Assembly: GCA_039198065.1 (NCBI GenBank)
Contig: JBCCTU010000004.1
Coordinates: forward strand, 248,001 to 312,000
Direction: 5' to 3'
Origin: CALHVX01 sp039198065
GTDB taxonomy: Bacteria > Pseudomonadota > Gammaproteobacteria > Pseudomonadales > Azotimanducaceae
DNA: 64,000 nucleotides
This document shows positions 7,622-16,988 of this stretch, one piece after another. Within the stretch, counting starts at the first letter, position 1. Each line of letters opens with the position of its first letter. The notes under the pieces are model-generated. The model was not told the origin of the DNA. It saw nothing but the letters and a program-made list of their open reading frames with translations, and searched no databases. A program made the translations under genes and the position numbers.

Positions 7622-9556
7622 GTGCACAGCCGATGTGTTGGAACGGGAAAAAGCGGGGCGAGCTTCAGCCCGCGAGAGGGGTGGCGACTATTGCGAGCCA
7701 TGGGGCTGCTCGCTGCTGCGCTGTTTGCCGTTAACCCGCCAGCGCGGGCTGCCGACGCAGCGTACTCGCCGGCGATCGACAACGAATATCCGCGCCGCCT
7801 CCTGTGGGGTGACACGCATCTCCACAGCCGCAACTCGGCCGATGCGTACTCGCTCGGCAACCGCAATTTGTCGCCAGCTGACGCCTACCGGTTCGCCCGC
7901 GGGCAGGAACTGACCGCGCACAACGGCATGCGGGTTCAGCTGCGCGAGCCCCTCGATTTTCTCGTGGTCGCCGATCATGCCGAATACCTTGGCGGCTACT
8001 ACCGGTTCGACGTAGGCGATCCGCGCGTTGCCGCAAGCCGTGCTGGAAAGCAGTGGACCGCCTTCGCTGCCGAAGGCGACCCGCTGAAGCGGATTGCGGC
8101 CTTTACCGGCAGCATGGATCGACCTGAGGTCTATCCGCCGTTCTCGCGAGCGTTGCGTCGTTCAGTTTGGTCGGAAGCTGCGAGAACCGCCGACGAGTAC
8201 AACGATCCGGGACAGTTTACGGCGCTCATTGGCTACGAGTGGACGTCGATGATCAGCGGCAACAACCTGCATCGTGTCGTGATCTACCGCGACGGTGCCG
8301 ACAAAGCGGCGCAGCTTGCGCCCTTTTCTGCGCAGGACAGCCGCAATCCCCGCGATCTCTGGCAGGCGCTCGCACGCTACGAAGTGAAAACCGGAGGCCA
8401 GGTTCTGGCGATCGCCCACAACGGCAATTTGTCGAACGGCATGATGTTTCCGACCCAGGTGCGGAGCGGCGATCCGATCGATGCGGACTACGCGGCGCTG
8501 CGGGCGCGCTGGGAGCCGCTCTACGAAGTGACTCAGGTGAAGGGCGACGGTGAAGCTCACCCGTTTTTGTCACCGAACGATGAGTTCGCGGACTTTGAAA
8601 CCTGGGATCTGGACAACATTGCCCGCAGCGAGAAGAAAGAACCCTGGATGCTCAAGCACGAATACGCTCGGGGAGCCCTTAAGCTCGGGCTTGAGTTGCG
8701 GGAGTCCTTGGGTGTTAACCCCTACCAGTTCGGTCTGATTGGCAGCACCGACGGACACAACACGTTTTCAACGACCCAGGAAGACAACTTCTTCGGGAAG
8801 TTTCCCGAATCGGAACCGGGCCAGGCGCGGACTGAGAACGGCATGGCCAACAACGCGCTGTGGGAAAACTGGCGGATTGTGGCTTCCGGCTACGCGGCGG
8901 TCTGGGCGCGCGAAAACACGCGTGCCTCGATCTTTGACGCAATGAAACGTCGGGAAGTCTATGCCACCACCGGATCGCGGATTGCCGTGCGGTTCTTCGG
9001 AGGTTTTGACTTTTCCCTTAAGGACACGGCGCGAGCCGACTATGTGGCGCAGGGCTACGCGCGCGGCGTTCCCATGGGTGGGGTGCTCGAGCCGCCGGCG
9101 GCGGATCCGTTGAGGGACTCGGAGGCCGCCCCGTCCCCGGGCTTTTTGATCAGCGCGCTCAAGGATCCGGATGGCCCGAACCTCGATCGTGTGCAGATCA
9201 TCAAGGGTTGGACCGATGCGACTGGGGCTGCCCATGAGCGCGTCTATGACGTGCTGTGGGCCGGGGACCGAACACCGGATCCAGCAAGCGGCAGGCTGCC
9301 GTCCATCGGCTCGACGGTCGACCTGGCGACGGCCAGCTACAGCAACCGCATTGGCGCGGCGCAGCTGGCGGGTTACTGGCAGGACCCGGATTTCGACGTT
9401 GCACAGCGCGCGTTCTATTACGCCCGGGTACTCGAAATTCCGCGGCCCCGCTGGACCGCCTACGATGCCGCCTACTTCAAGCTCGACTTACCTGCAGACG
9501 TTCCCCTGGTGATTCAGGACCGAGCGTACACGTCGCCGATTTGGTACCAACCCTGA
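7622..9556 (+). CDS. Secreted DUF3604 family protein
   Basis: Large protein resembling PHP-type metallohydrolases. After the signal peptide, 'LLWGDTHLHSRNSADA' gives an HxH metal motif near residue 65. Further His-containing motifs are 'VVADHAEYLGGYY' and 'GSTDGHNTFS'. A hydrophobic stretch (LLAAALFAVNPPARA) ending in an AxA-like site implies Sec export to the periplasm. Start GTG 7622 is preferred because GGGGAGA lies just upstream; ATG 7700 is an alternative that leaves a minimal signal peptide. Homologues are widespread in marine gammaproteobacteria, but no reaction is established for this protein. It converges with the small gene at 9558. Confidence 0.8.
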   Translation: MHSRCVGTGKSGASFSPREGWRLLRAMGLLAAALFAVNPPARAADAAYSPAIDNEYPRRLLWGDTHLHSRNSADAYSLGNRNLSPADAYRFARGQELTAHNGMRVQLREPLDFLVVADHAEYLGGYYRFDVGDPRVAASRAGKQWTAFAAEGDPLKRIAAFTGSMDRPEVYPPFSRALRRSVWSEAARTADEYNDPGQFTALIGYEWTSMISGNNLHRVVIYRDGADKAAQLAPFSAQDSRNPRDLWQALARYEVKTGGQVLAIAHNGNLSNGMMFPTQVRSGDPIDADYAALRARWEPLYEVTQVKGDGEAHPFLSPNDEFADFETWDLDNIARSEKKEPWMLKHEYARGALKLGLELRESLGVNPYQFGLIGSTDGHNTFSTTQEDNFFGKFPESEPGQARTENGMANNALWENWRIVASGYAAVWARENTRASIFDAMKRREVYATTGSRIAVRFFGGFDFSLKDTARADYVAQGYARGVPMGGVLEPPAADPLRDSEAAPSPGFLISALKDPDGPNLDRVQIIKGWTDATGAAHERVYDVLWAGDRTPDPASGRLPSIGSTVDLATASYSNRIGAAQLAGYWQDPDFDVAQRAFYYARVLEIPRPRWTAYDAAYFKLDLPADVPLVIQDRAYTSPIWYQP

Positions 9557-9557
9557 G

Positions 9558-9764
9558 CTAGCGCTCGCGCGCTTGATCGGCTCCCTGAGTGGCGGCTTGC
9601 GCTTCACGGCTCGTCGGTTGCGGTGCGGGAGGGTTTAGAAAGCGGCGTTTCAGGTAGCCGTCCAAGCCATCCGTCCGGGTAGTGAACAGGCGGTTTGCCA
9701 GGCGGGTCATGAGCTTTGCTTTGAGCTCAGCCAGATGCTGTTGGAACGCGGAACGTTGGGTCAT
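9558..9764 (-). CDS. Small hypothetical protein (68 aa)
   Basis: Starts nine bases after the stop of the molybdopterin gene remnant, on the same strand, as if part of one transcript. The sequence is hydrophilic with an amphipathic first half (QQHLAELKAKLMTRLANRLF) and a Pro/Gln-rich tail. No domain is recognised and there is no membrane segment or Cys. It ends one base from the stop of the DUF3604 gene on the opposite strand. It may be real, or an incidental frame downstream of a decaying gene. Confidence 0.4.
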   Translation of the reverse strand: MTQRSAFQQHLAELKAKLMTRLANRLFTTRTDGLDGYLKRRFLNPPAPQPTSREAQAATQGADQARER

Positions 9765-9773
9765 GGTCGTTGC

Positions 9774-11981
9774 TTAACCTGCTGACGCTTCGTCGCTGGC
9801 GGCGATGAGCTCGCGCGGCTGCTCGGCGCGGCGAAGTCGACCCGGGAACCCTTTGAAGTGGGGGACGCCCTGCTCGCGATCCAGATACTCCTCGCTGTCG
9901 CTCGATAGCATCGCGTCGCTGGCAATGAACGCTCCACCGAGACAGTTGCGGTTGGTGAGTTCCGGAAACCACCAGCCGTGCGGCACGCGGACGTGGCCTG
10001 CTTTCATAGACGGCTGCACGGCCAAGCGCGCGGTTACGGCACCGGTGCTCGTCTCCAGACTCAGCCAGTCGCCGTCGGCAAATCCCTCGCGACGTGCGTC
10101 CTAGGGGTGCAGGTACAGGAGCGGTTCCGGACAGCGCTCGCGGAGCGATTCAATGTTGCGCTGTCCGGTCTGAAAGAACGGGTCTTCGCGGACCCCGGTA
10201 AACACAAGGTACGGGTAGGTCTCATCGGTGGCGGGAGCCTCCCGGTAGTACGGCAGGGGATCGAAGCCGAGTTCGTCGAGCACACTCGACTTCAGCTCCA
10301 CTTTGCCTGACGGCGTTGCAAAGCCCGTGCGTCGGTATTTGCGGTAGCGCGGCACGGGCATTTCCATGAATCGCTCGTTGGCAAAGTCGGCGAAGCGGCG
10401 GTTCGATCGGGAGAGGCGGTAGTCGAGGAGCTCCTCAAGCGTGTCCCAGGGAAAGTGCTCACCGAAACCGAAGCGATGCGCGAGATCGTGCCAAAACTGA
10501 TAGGTGCTCGTGGCCGCGGCAGGCGCCGCTACGGCTTTCTGCGACAACGCCAGACGCGTTGTCCAGCTCCAACTGTCGGCGATGTGGTTGCGCTCCGTGA
10601 AGCTATCGCCGGGCAACACATAGTCAGCGAGCATCGCCGTTGGTGTCATGAACAGCTCATGCGCGACGATTAACTCTTGATTCAATAAGCCTTTGTGAAT
10701 CTGGTGCTGGTTGGCATAACTCAGCAGGGTGTTGTTTCCCAGGGTAAAAAACGCCTTGATGGGGTAGGGATCCTGGGTCGCCATGGCTCGGAACACGTCC
10801 GTCGGGTTCGCCATGTGGCAGCCCATGACCAGGTCGGCGTAGGGATAACCCCAGACACGCTCGGTGGCCTCTTTGAGGCGCTCCGCCACCCGGTAGGTAA
10901 ACACCGGATGGTTTTTATACCCTAGCTGCTTTGCCTTCTGCTGCGGTGCAAGCACCTCGTGGTGTGCCAGTTCGGACTCTGGGATGTAGTTCGGATTGAA
11001 ACCGCCCAGGGTCTCGCCGCCGACAACGTCGAGATTGCCGGTCACGGCGCGCAGAATCGAATGCAACCGGATGGCGGAGGTGGATGAGACCTGCTGATCG
11101 GTGATCGGTGTCCAGGGGATGATGGCGCCGTCGGCGGTGGCGTAAGTCCGGGCGGCTGCGGCGATCAGGTTGCGATCAACGCCAGTGATGGCCTCAACGC
11201 GTTCGAGCGGGTACTCGTTGACGCGGGCCTTAAGCTCTTCAAACCCCGTGCACCAGTCGCGTACGAACGCCGCGTCGTAGAGTCCTTCATTGAAAAAAAC
11301 GCTCAGCCAGCCAAGGCACATGGCAGCGTCGGTGCCCGCTCGTAGGCGCAGATGAAGGTCGGCTGTTTCGGCCTGATCGGAAACCCGCGGATCCAGGACG
11401 ATCACTTTTGCACCGCGGGCGCGTGCGGCGTTGATCTGGTTGTAGATCGGTGTCCAGGAGTGCTTTCGCGGGTTGTGGCCGAACAACACGATGCACTGTG
11501 TGTTGCCGAAGTCCCCCATCGGGAACCAGCCGTAGGTCAACCGGTTGACGGCGGCCGTGTTGCCGGCGCACAGCGCGACGCCGCTGATCCAATTGGGCGA
11601 GCCGAGGTGATTCATGAACCGACGGTCCATGGCGTGGGTAGATTGCGTGTTCCAACCGGAGGTGGAGACAGCGAACGCCTCCGGCCCGTAGCGATCCACG
11701 ACACGCGTCAGGCGCTCGGTGATTTCGTCCATGGCCTCGGCGTAGTCTATTTCTGCCCACTGGTTGGCGCCGCGCTCCCCGACGCGTTTCAGCGGTTTTC
11801 GCAGCCGGTCCGGGTGGTTGTGGATTTCCGGTGCTGCGACGCCCTTGTATCAGATGTTGCGGGCAAGCATGGGATTGTCGTGAGCCAGGACCCGAGTGAC
11901 GCGCCCATCGCTAGCTACCGTTCGCAGTTGGCAGCCGAAATCGCAAATCGTGCAAACGGAATAGGTCGTACGCTCACTCAT
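9774..11981 (-). pseudogene. Molybdopterin oxidoreductase (DMSO reductase/formate dehydrogenase-like), two in-frame stops
   Basis: From ATG 11981 a single frame of 736 codons runs to 9774 without a frameshift but with two internal stops. The N terminus carries the [4Fe-4S] ligand pattern Cys10-x2-Cys13-x3-Cys17. The expected fourth Cys, before 'YKGVAAPEIHNHPDRLRKPL', is a TGA at 11850-11852. The middle contains the molybdopterin domain, with a likely Mo-ligand Cys in 'GVALCAGNTAAVNRL'. A TAG at 10101-10103 then interrupts 'LYLHP*DARREGFADGDW', the start of the C-terminal dinucleotide-binding domain. Intact homologues are cytosolic or periplasmic oxidoreductases using bis-MGD. Seen: both stops. 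Inferred: loss of function. The longest surviving frame, 10101-11732, lacks the Fe-S domain. Confidence 0.85.
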
Positions 11982-12093
11982 GGCGGCCCCTCATCGCCGG
12001 AGTTGCGGAGAGTGTCGTACGGCCCTAGTATTTTATCAACGTTAAAATTTCGGTTGTCGGCATGGTCTCGCGACCGAGGGCTAAGGAGCGAGA

Positions 12094-12291
12094 GTGAAAG
12101 TTCTGGTCAAACTGTTCTTCAGTCCGCTGCTGTTTGCGGTCCTCTTCCTGTTTCCGCTTTTCACAGAACTCGCGCAGCTCTCAACGGACGCTGTTAGTGG
12201 CATACCGGTCTGGCAGCCGGCCCTCGCGTTGGCCGTTGGATTGGGGTTGCTGGCCCAGTTTCGGGGTAGCTGGATCGGTGTCAAAGGCTAG
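12094..12291 (+). CDS. Small two-helix membrane protein (65 aa)
   Basis: Two hydrophobic segments: roughly residues 6-28 (FFSPLLFAVLFLFPLFTEL) and 41-56 (WQPALALAVGLGLLAQF), joined by a short polar loop. Start ATG follows AGGAGCGAGAG, a good ribosome-binding site. It lies 20 bases upstream of the desaturase gene on the same strand, so the two are probably one transcript. No family is recognised; it could be an accessory subunit or a helper for insertion of the desaturase, which is inference from position only. Confidence 0.6.
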   Translation: MKVLVKLFFSPLLFAVLFLFPLFTELAQLSTDAVSGIPVWQPALALAVGLGLLAQFRGSWIGVKG

Positions 12292-12311
12292 CGACGATAG
12301 GGGGCAAGGCG

Positions 12312-13184
12312 ATGATCAGTGCAGCAGACCTAAGCCGATTGAGCGATGCCGAACTCGACGCCCTCGAGCGACAGATCGCGGCCAAGTACATGAAGATCGT
12401 CCCCTGGGGTGCGGTCGCCTGGGGCTTAACCAATCTGATGGTGTGGCTTTCGCTGTGGCCGCTGGTTCTCTTTGACGCTCTGCCGATTTGGGCGGCCTTT
12501 CTCATCGCCACCCTGTGCGTGATCTTATCGTATCTGCCGTCACACGAAGCGCAGCACAACATCATTGGCAACCGGGGCAGCAAGCTCCGCTGGCTTAACG
12601 AACTCGTGGGTCATCTGTCCACGATCCCGCTGGTGTACCCCTATCGGGTGCTGAAGGCCACGCACATGGAACACCATGCGCACACTAACGATCCTGAGCT
12701 CGACCCCGACTACGGTGTCCACGCAGACAGCCGACTGGCGTTCCTTGTACGAAGCATCCTCAATCGTCAGCCGGAGTCGGGCCGATCCGGCGCCTATCCG
12801 GCGGCCTTAGCCCGGGTCGGTAAAGAAGCGCTGTTCATCGATGCGCTGGTGTTTCAGGCGATCTATCTCGTCGTGCTGTTCGCCATGGCGCTGACCGAAC
12901 ATGCGATCGAAGCGGCGCTGCTGTGGTGGTTACCGCGCCACATCGCCTTGACCTACATCGAGTACTACCTGTCCTGGGCGCCGCACCATCCGGGGCACGA
13001 CCAGGGGCGCTATCGGGACACGCGGGGCTTTCGCAGTCGGCTGGGGAACCTGTTCTCCCTCGGGATGCAGTTCCACATCGTGCATCACCTCTATCCGCGC
13101 ATTCCTCTCATGAAAACGCCGGCGGCGTATTGGGAGTTAAAGCCGATACTCGAGCGCCGTGGCTGCGACCTCGGCGGACTGTAG
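12312..13184 (+). CDS. Membrane fatty-acid-desaturase-family protein
   Basis: Integral membrane di-iron enzyme. All three histidine boxes are present: HEAQH near residue 78, HMEHHAH near residue 118, and HIVHH near residue 257. Hydrophobic segments between them give the usual four-helix topology with the boxes on the cytosolic side. The spacing fits the desaturase/hydroxylase superfamily, including beta-carotene hydroxylases and acyl-lipid desaturases, and sequence alone does not separate these. Length 290 residues. It is preceded by a 65-residue membrane protein and converges with valS. Confidence 0.85.
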   Translation: MISAADLSRLSDAELDALERQIAAKYMKIVPWGAVAWGLTNLMVWLSLWPLVLFDALPIWAAFLIATLCVILSYLPSHEAQHNIIGNRGSKLRWLNELVGHLSTIPLVYPYRVLKATHMEHHAHTNDPELDPDYGVHADSRLAFLVRSILNRQPESGRSGAYPAALARVGKEALFIDALVFQAIYLVVLFAMALTEHAIEAALLWWLPRHIALTYIEYYLSWAPHHPGHDQGRYRDTRGFRSRLGNLFSLGMQFHIVHHLYPRIPLMKTPAAYWELKPILERRGCDLGGL

Positions 13185-13214
13185 CCGGCCGCCGGGCATC
13201 GACGGTTGGGGCGT

Positions 13215-15986
13215 TTACTCCAGTTCGTCGAGCTGCGCGAGCTGTGCGACGACGGAGGCAATGTCCCGCTCGATAGCCGCTGCCTTACCACGCTCCTTCT
13301 CGACCACCTCGGCCGGGGCCTTAGCAACAAAGCCCTGGTTGTTCAGCTTGCCCTGAATGCGCCCCAGATCTTTCTCAAGCTTCTGCTGTTCTTTCGAGAG
13401 CCGCGCTCGCTCGGCGGCAACATCGATGAGTCCTTTCAGGGGAATGCGGATCTTCATATCGCCCACGAGGCCAAGGGCGCTCGGGGGAGGTTCCTCGCCT
13501 GGGGGCAGCCAGTCGATAGAACCAACTTTCGCCAGCCGTCGCAGAATGACGTTGGTCATGGTCGCGTTGGAACGGTCCTGATCGTCGCCTTCGAGCAGCA
13601 GTGAGATTTCTTGCCCGGGGTTGATGTTGGCTTCGCCGCGGATCGTGCGAATGGATTCCACGGTCGCTTTGAGCCAGGTCACGGCAGCGCGAGCCTCGGC
13701 GTCGTGCGGGAATTCATCGCTGCGTGGAAAGGCGCTCTGCATGATGGTCTCGCCGCCGGCATCAATGCGTGGCGCGACCTCCTGCCACAGCCCTTCGGTG
13801 ATGAACGGAATGATCGGATGCGCCAGGCGCAGCAGGGCGTCGAGCACCGTCAACAGGGTGTGGCGTGTGCCGCGCTGTTCCTCCGCCGTGGATGACTCAT
13901 CCCATAGCAGGGGTTTGACGATCTCGAGATACCAATCGCAGTACTCGTGCCAGGCAAAGTCATACACGGCGGCGGCGTAGAGATCGAAGCGGTAGGTGTC
14001 GATAGCGCGGCTGGCTTTCTCGATGGCTTCGCCAAGCTCCGCCATGATCCAGCGATCGGCCAGGGACAGGGTCTTCGCTCCGGTGAGATCCTGTCCCTCG
14101 ACGTTGCTGAGGGCGAAGCGCGTCGCGTTCCAGAGCTTGTTGCAGAAGTTGCGATACCCGGCCACCCGGGCGGTATCGAAGCGCACGTCGCGACCCGGGG
14201 AGGCGAGGGCGGTGAAGGTGAAGCGGAGCGCATCAGTTCCGTAGGCCGGTATGCCTTCGGGGAAGTCTTTGCGCGTGGTCTTCTCGATGCGCGGTCCCAT
14301 CTTCGGCTGGGTCAGGTTTGCGGTTCGCTTCTCCACCAGCGCGTCCAGCTCGATGCCGTCCATGAAGTCGATGGGGTCGAGCCCGTTGCCTCGGGTCTTC
14401 GACATCTTGTTGCCGTCGGCATCGCGTACCAGCCCGTGGATATAGACGGTATGGAACGGCACTTCGCCGACGAACTTCAGGGTCAGCATCATCATGCGGG
14501 CGACCCAGAAGGGAATGATGTCGTGCCCGGTGACGAGCACGTTCGTAGGGTGGTAGCTCTCAAGGTCGGTCGTGTTGTCGGGCCAGCCCAGGGTCGCGAA
14601 GGACCAGAGCGCGGATGAAAACCAGGTCTCGAGTACGTCGTCTTCCTGTCGGAGCGGCACGGTGACATCGAGGCCCGCCGTAGCGCGTACCTCCGCCTCG
14701 CTGCGGCCGACGTAGAAGTTACCGTCGGGGTCGAACCAGGCGGGGATCCGGTGCCCCCACCACTGCTGGCGCGAGATACACCAGTCCTTGAGCTCGCGCA
14801 TCCAGGCGAAATAGGTGTTTTCGAACTTCTTCGGTACGAACTGGGTGCGCCCAGCTTCGACGGCTTCAATGGCTGGCTTTGCCAGGGTCTCGACGGCGAC
14901 GAACCACTGGTCCGTAAGCCAGGGCTCGATAACCGCACCGGACCGATCGCCGCGCGGGACCATCAGCTTGTGATCGTCAATCTTGTCCAGCAGACCCTCG
15001 GCTTCGAGATCGGCAACGATTTGCTTGCGGGCGTCGAAGCGGTCCATGCCCCGATAGCGCTCCGGGGCTTCATCGTTCAGTGAAGCATCGGCATTGAAGA
15101 CGTTGATGAGCGGCAAGTCGTGACGCTCGCCGACTTCGTTGTCGTTGAAGTCGTGGGCCGGGGTGATCTTGACGCACCCGGTCCCGAACTCGGGGTCGAC
15201 GTAGTCGTCGGCAATGATCGGCAGCAGTCGGTCTGTAAGCGGCAGACGCACCTGCTTGCCAACGAGCGCGCGATAGCGTTCGTCGTCCGGGTGGACGGCA
15301 ACGGCGCTGTCTCCGAGCAGCGTTTCCGGTCGCGTCGTGGCAACGACTAGGTAGTCCATTCCTTCGGCGGTGGTCGCATCGACGAGCGGGTAGCGGAAGT
15401 GCCACAGGAACCCGTTTTCTTCGCTGTTCTCAACCTCAAGATCCGAGATCGCCGTGCCAAGCTGTGGGTCCCAGTTGACGAGACGCTTGCCGCGGTAGAT
15501 TAGGCCGTCCTCGTAGAGTCGGACGAACACTTCGCGGACAGCGGCCGCATAGTCGTCGTCCATGGTGAAGCGTTCCCGGCTCCAGTCGAGCGACGACCCC
15601 ATGCGCCGCAGCTGGCGCGAGATGTTGCCCCCGGACTCGGCTTTCCAGCGCCAGACTTCGTCGAGGAACTTTTCTCGCCCGAGTTCGTGCCGGTCGACGC
15701 CCTCGGCTTTGAGCTTACGCTCAACCAGCATTTGGGTGGCGATTCCCGCGTGGTCGGTACCCATCTGCCACAGCGTGCGGGCACCACGCATGCGTTGGAC
15801 GCGAATGAGCGTGTCCATCAGCGTGTGCTGGAATGCGTGGCCCATGTGCAGGCTGCCGGTGACGTTCGGCGGTGGAATGACGATGCAGTAGGTTTCGTCG
15901 TTGCCCTCGGGTTTGAAATAGCCGGCCGCTTCCCAGCGGGCGTAGAGATCCGCCTCAATGGCGTGGGGGTCAAAGTTCGCTTCCAT
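13215..15986 (-). CDS. valS: Valyl-tRNA synthetase
   Basis: Class I aminoacyl-tRNA synthetase charging tRNA-Val. The HIGH motif appears as HMGH in 'PPNVTGSLHMGHAFQ' near residue 45, and KMSKS as KMSKT in 'NKMSKTRGNGLDP'. Between them lies the CP1 editing domain that hydrolyses Thr-tRNA-Val. The last 70 residues (AERARLSKEQQKLEKDLGRI) form the valine-type C-terminal coiled coil. Length 923 residues is typical. It is last in the order pepA-holC-hypothetical-valS, all on the minus strand. Confidence 0.98.
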   Translation of the reverse strand: MEANFDPHAIEADLYARWEAAGYFKPEGNDETYCIVIPPPNVTGSLHMGHAFQHTLMDTLIRVQRMRGARTLWQMGTDHAGIATQMLVERKLKAEGVDRHELGREKFLDEVWRWKAESGGNISRQLRRMGSSLDWSRERFTMDDDYAAAVREVFVRLYEDGLIYRGKRLVNWDPQLGTAISDLEVENSEENGFLWHFRYPLVDATTAEGMDYLVVATTRPETLLGDSAVAVHPDDERYRALVGKQVRLPLTDRLLPIIADDYVDPEFGTGCVKITPAHDFNDNEVGERHDLPLINVFNADASLNDEAPERYRGMDRFDARKQIVADLEAEGLLDKIDDHKLMVPRGDRSGAVIEPWLTDQWFVAVETLAKPAIEAVEAGRTQFVPKKFENTYFAWMRELKDWCISRQQWWGHRIPAWFDPDGNFYVGRSEAEVRATAGLDVTVPLRQEDDVLETWFSSALWSFATLGWPDNTTDLESYHPTNVLVTGHDIIPFWVARMMMLTLKFVGEVPFHTVYIHGLVRDADGNKMSKTRGNGLDPIDFMDGIELDALVEKRTANLTQPKMGPRIEKTTRKDFPEGIPAYGTDALRFTFTALASPGRDVRFDTARVAGYRNFCNKLWNATRFALSNVEGQDLTGAKTLSLADRWIMAELGEAIEKASRAIDTYRFDLYAAAVYDFAWHEYCDWYLEIVKPLLWDESSTAEEQRGTRHTLLTVLDALLRLAHPIIPFITEGLWQEVAPRIDAGGETIMQSAFPRSDEFPHDAEARAAVTWLKATVESIRTIRGEANINPGQEISLLLEGDDQDRSNATMTNVILRRLAKVGSIDWLPPGEEPPPSALGLVGDMKIRIPLKGLIDVAAERARLSKEQQKLEKDLGRIQGKLNNQGFVAKAPAEVVEKERGKAAAIERDIASVVAQLAQLDELE

Positions 15987-16004
15987 GGGCTTGCGTTCGG
16001 TGTG

Positions 16005-16529
16005 TCAGTTCGAGTCGTCGCGCGCGCGTGGATCGCGGGCCGTGCTGATGGCATCGAGTAGGTTGACGGGCTCGATCGACGACAGCGGCTCTTTGACGCG
16101 CAGCTGGATCTCGTCGGCCATGGCCTTGAGTACCCGAGCGCGCAGTTCACCAATGCGTTCGTTCAACAGGGTCTCGAGCCACTCGTGAATCGTTTCGTCA
16201 ATGCGGGTTCGCAGCGCTTCGTTCAGGGCATCGGTGTCGTCCGGTGTCCAACCCGTTGCGGCGGCGTCGATGCTGAGCCGCGCTTCCTTCAGAACTTCGT
16301 CGGCGTCGGCCTTCCAGTCGTCGCCCAGTAGTCGTTCGAAGACATCACCGCCGAGACCGGTTGCGGCTGGGCTGTCCTCGACGACGGCATCGTCGAGCAA
16401 CGGCACGCCGTCGGCATCGACGGCCGGAGGCGCATCCTTGGGTTCGCTGTCGTCATCGAGCAGCGAGCGTATGCGCTGGAGGTCTCCGAGCAGTTTTTTT
16501 GAGTCGTCCTGATCGCCGCTGGCCGCCAC
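16005..16529 (-). CDS. Hypothetical protein between holC and valS (174 aa)
   Basis: Acidic, soluble protein without signal or membrane segment. It opens with a low-complexity Asp-rich region (SLLDDDSEPKDAPPAVDADG) and continues with a helical C-terminal half beginning near 'DALNEALRTRIDETIHEW'. GTG 16529 is chosen because it follows the holC stop by one base (TGAAGTG); the longer frame upstream overlaps holC entirely. Genes of similar character occupy this slot between holC and valS in other gammaproteobacteria. No function is known to me. Confidence 0.65.
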   Translation of the reverse strand: MAASGDQDDSKKLLGDLQRIRSLLDDDSEPKDAPPAVDADGVPLLDDAVVEDSPAATGLGGDVFERLLGDDWKADADEVLKEARLSIDAAATGWTPDDTDALNEALRTRIDETIHEWLETLLNERIGELRARVLKAMADEIQLRVKEPLSSIEPVNLLDAISTARDPRARDDSN

Positions 16530-16530
16530 T

Positions 16531-16968
16531 TCAGGCCTCCCAGTCTTCGATGTCGTGATGATGCAGAGGATAGCCCCGGTCCCGATACAGCTTGTAGCGA
16601 TCCCGGCCAGCGGTCTTGTTTTCTTCGACCACAATCTCCGCAACCCGGTCAAAGCGAGCGAAAAAGTCTGGCACGGCCTCGCCGAGGTTGATCAGCACAC
16701 CGTCACAGTCCGTCGGCAGCGAAGCCCCTAGGCTGATGGGTGAACGCGGTCTTGCTGCTTGATCCCCCGCCAGCACTTCGTGCGGTACGAAGCGCTCCGC
16801 TGGGTAGTTCCAAAGCAACTCGTCAAAGTGCGTCAGGGCCTTCTCTGACGATAGGTGCACGTGAACGCCTTGGCCGGCGCCTGCGGCGCGTTGTGCAAGG
16901 CGGCAGGCGAAACGATCCCGAGCAACGAGATCGACATCTGCCAGCAGATAGAAGTCCACGCGCGTCAT
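16531..16968 (-). CDS. holC: DNA polymerase III chi subunit
   Basis: Small clamp-loader accessory that links SSB to the polymerase III holoenzyme. The start (MTRVDFYLLADVDL) and the end (HHHDIEDWEA) are typical of HolC. Internal motifs 'FDELLWNYPAERFVPHEV' and 'DGVLINLGEAVPDFFARFDRVAEIV' also match. Length 145 residues. ATG 16968 is chosen over the upstream frame, which has no HolC character. It sits 20 bases downstream of pepA, and the pepA-holC-valS order is conserved in gammaproteobacteria. Confidence 0.93.
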   Translation of the reverse strand: MTRVDFYLLADVDLVARDRFACRLAQRAAGAGQGVHVHLSSEKALTHFDELLWNYPAERFVPHEVLAGDQAARPRSPISLGASLPTDCDGVLINLGEAVPDFFARFDRVAEIVVEENKTAGRDRYKLYRDRGYPLHHHDIEDWEA

Positions 16969-16988
16969 GGCAGGGTTCGCTCGCCAAC

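Noticed and set aside
11850..11852. TGA read as selenocysteine in the molybdopterin oxidoreductase.
   Set aside because: The position is a [4Fe-4S] ligand rather than the usual Mo-ligand Sec site, no obvious SECIS-like hairpin was seen downstream, and the same frame holds a second stop (TAG). Decay is the simpler reading.
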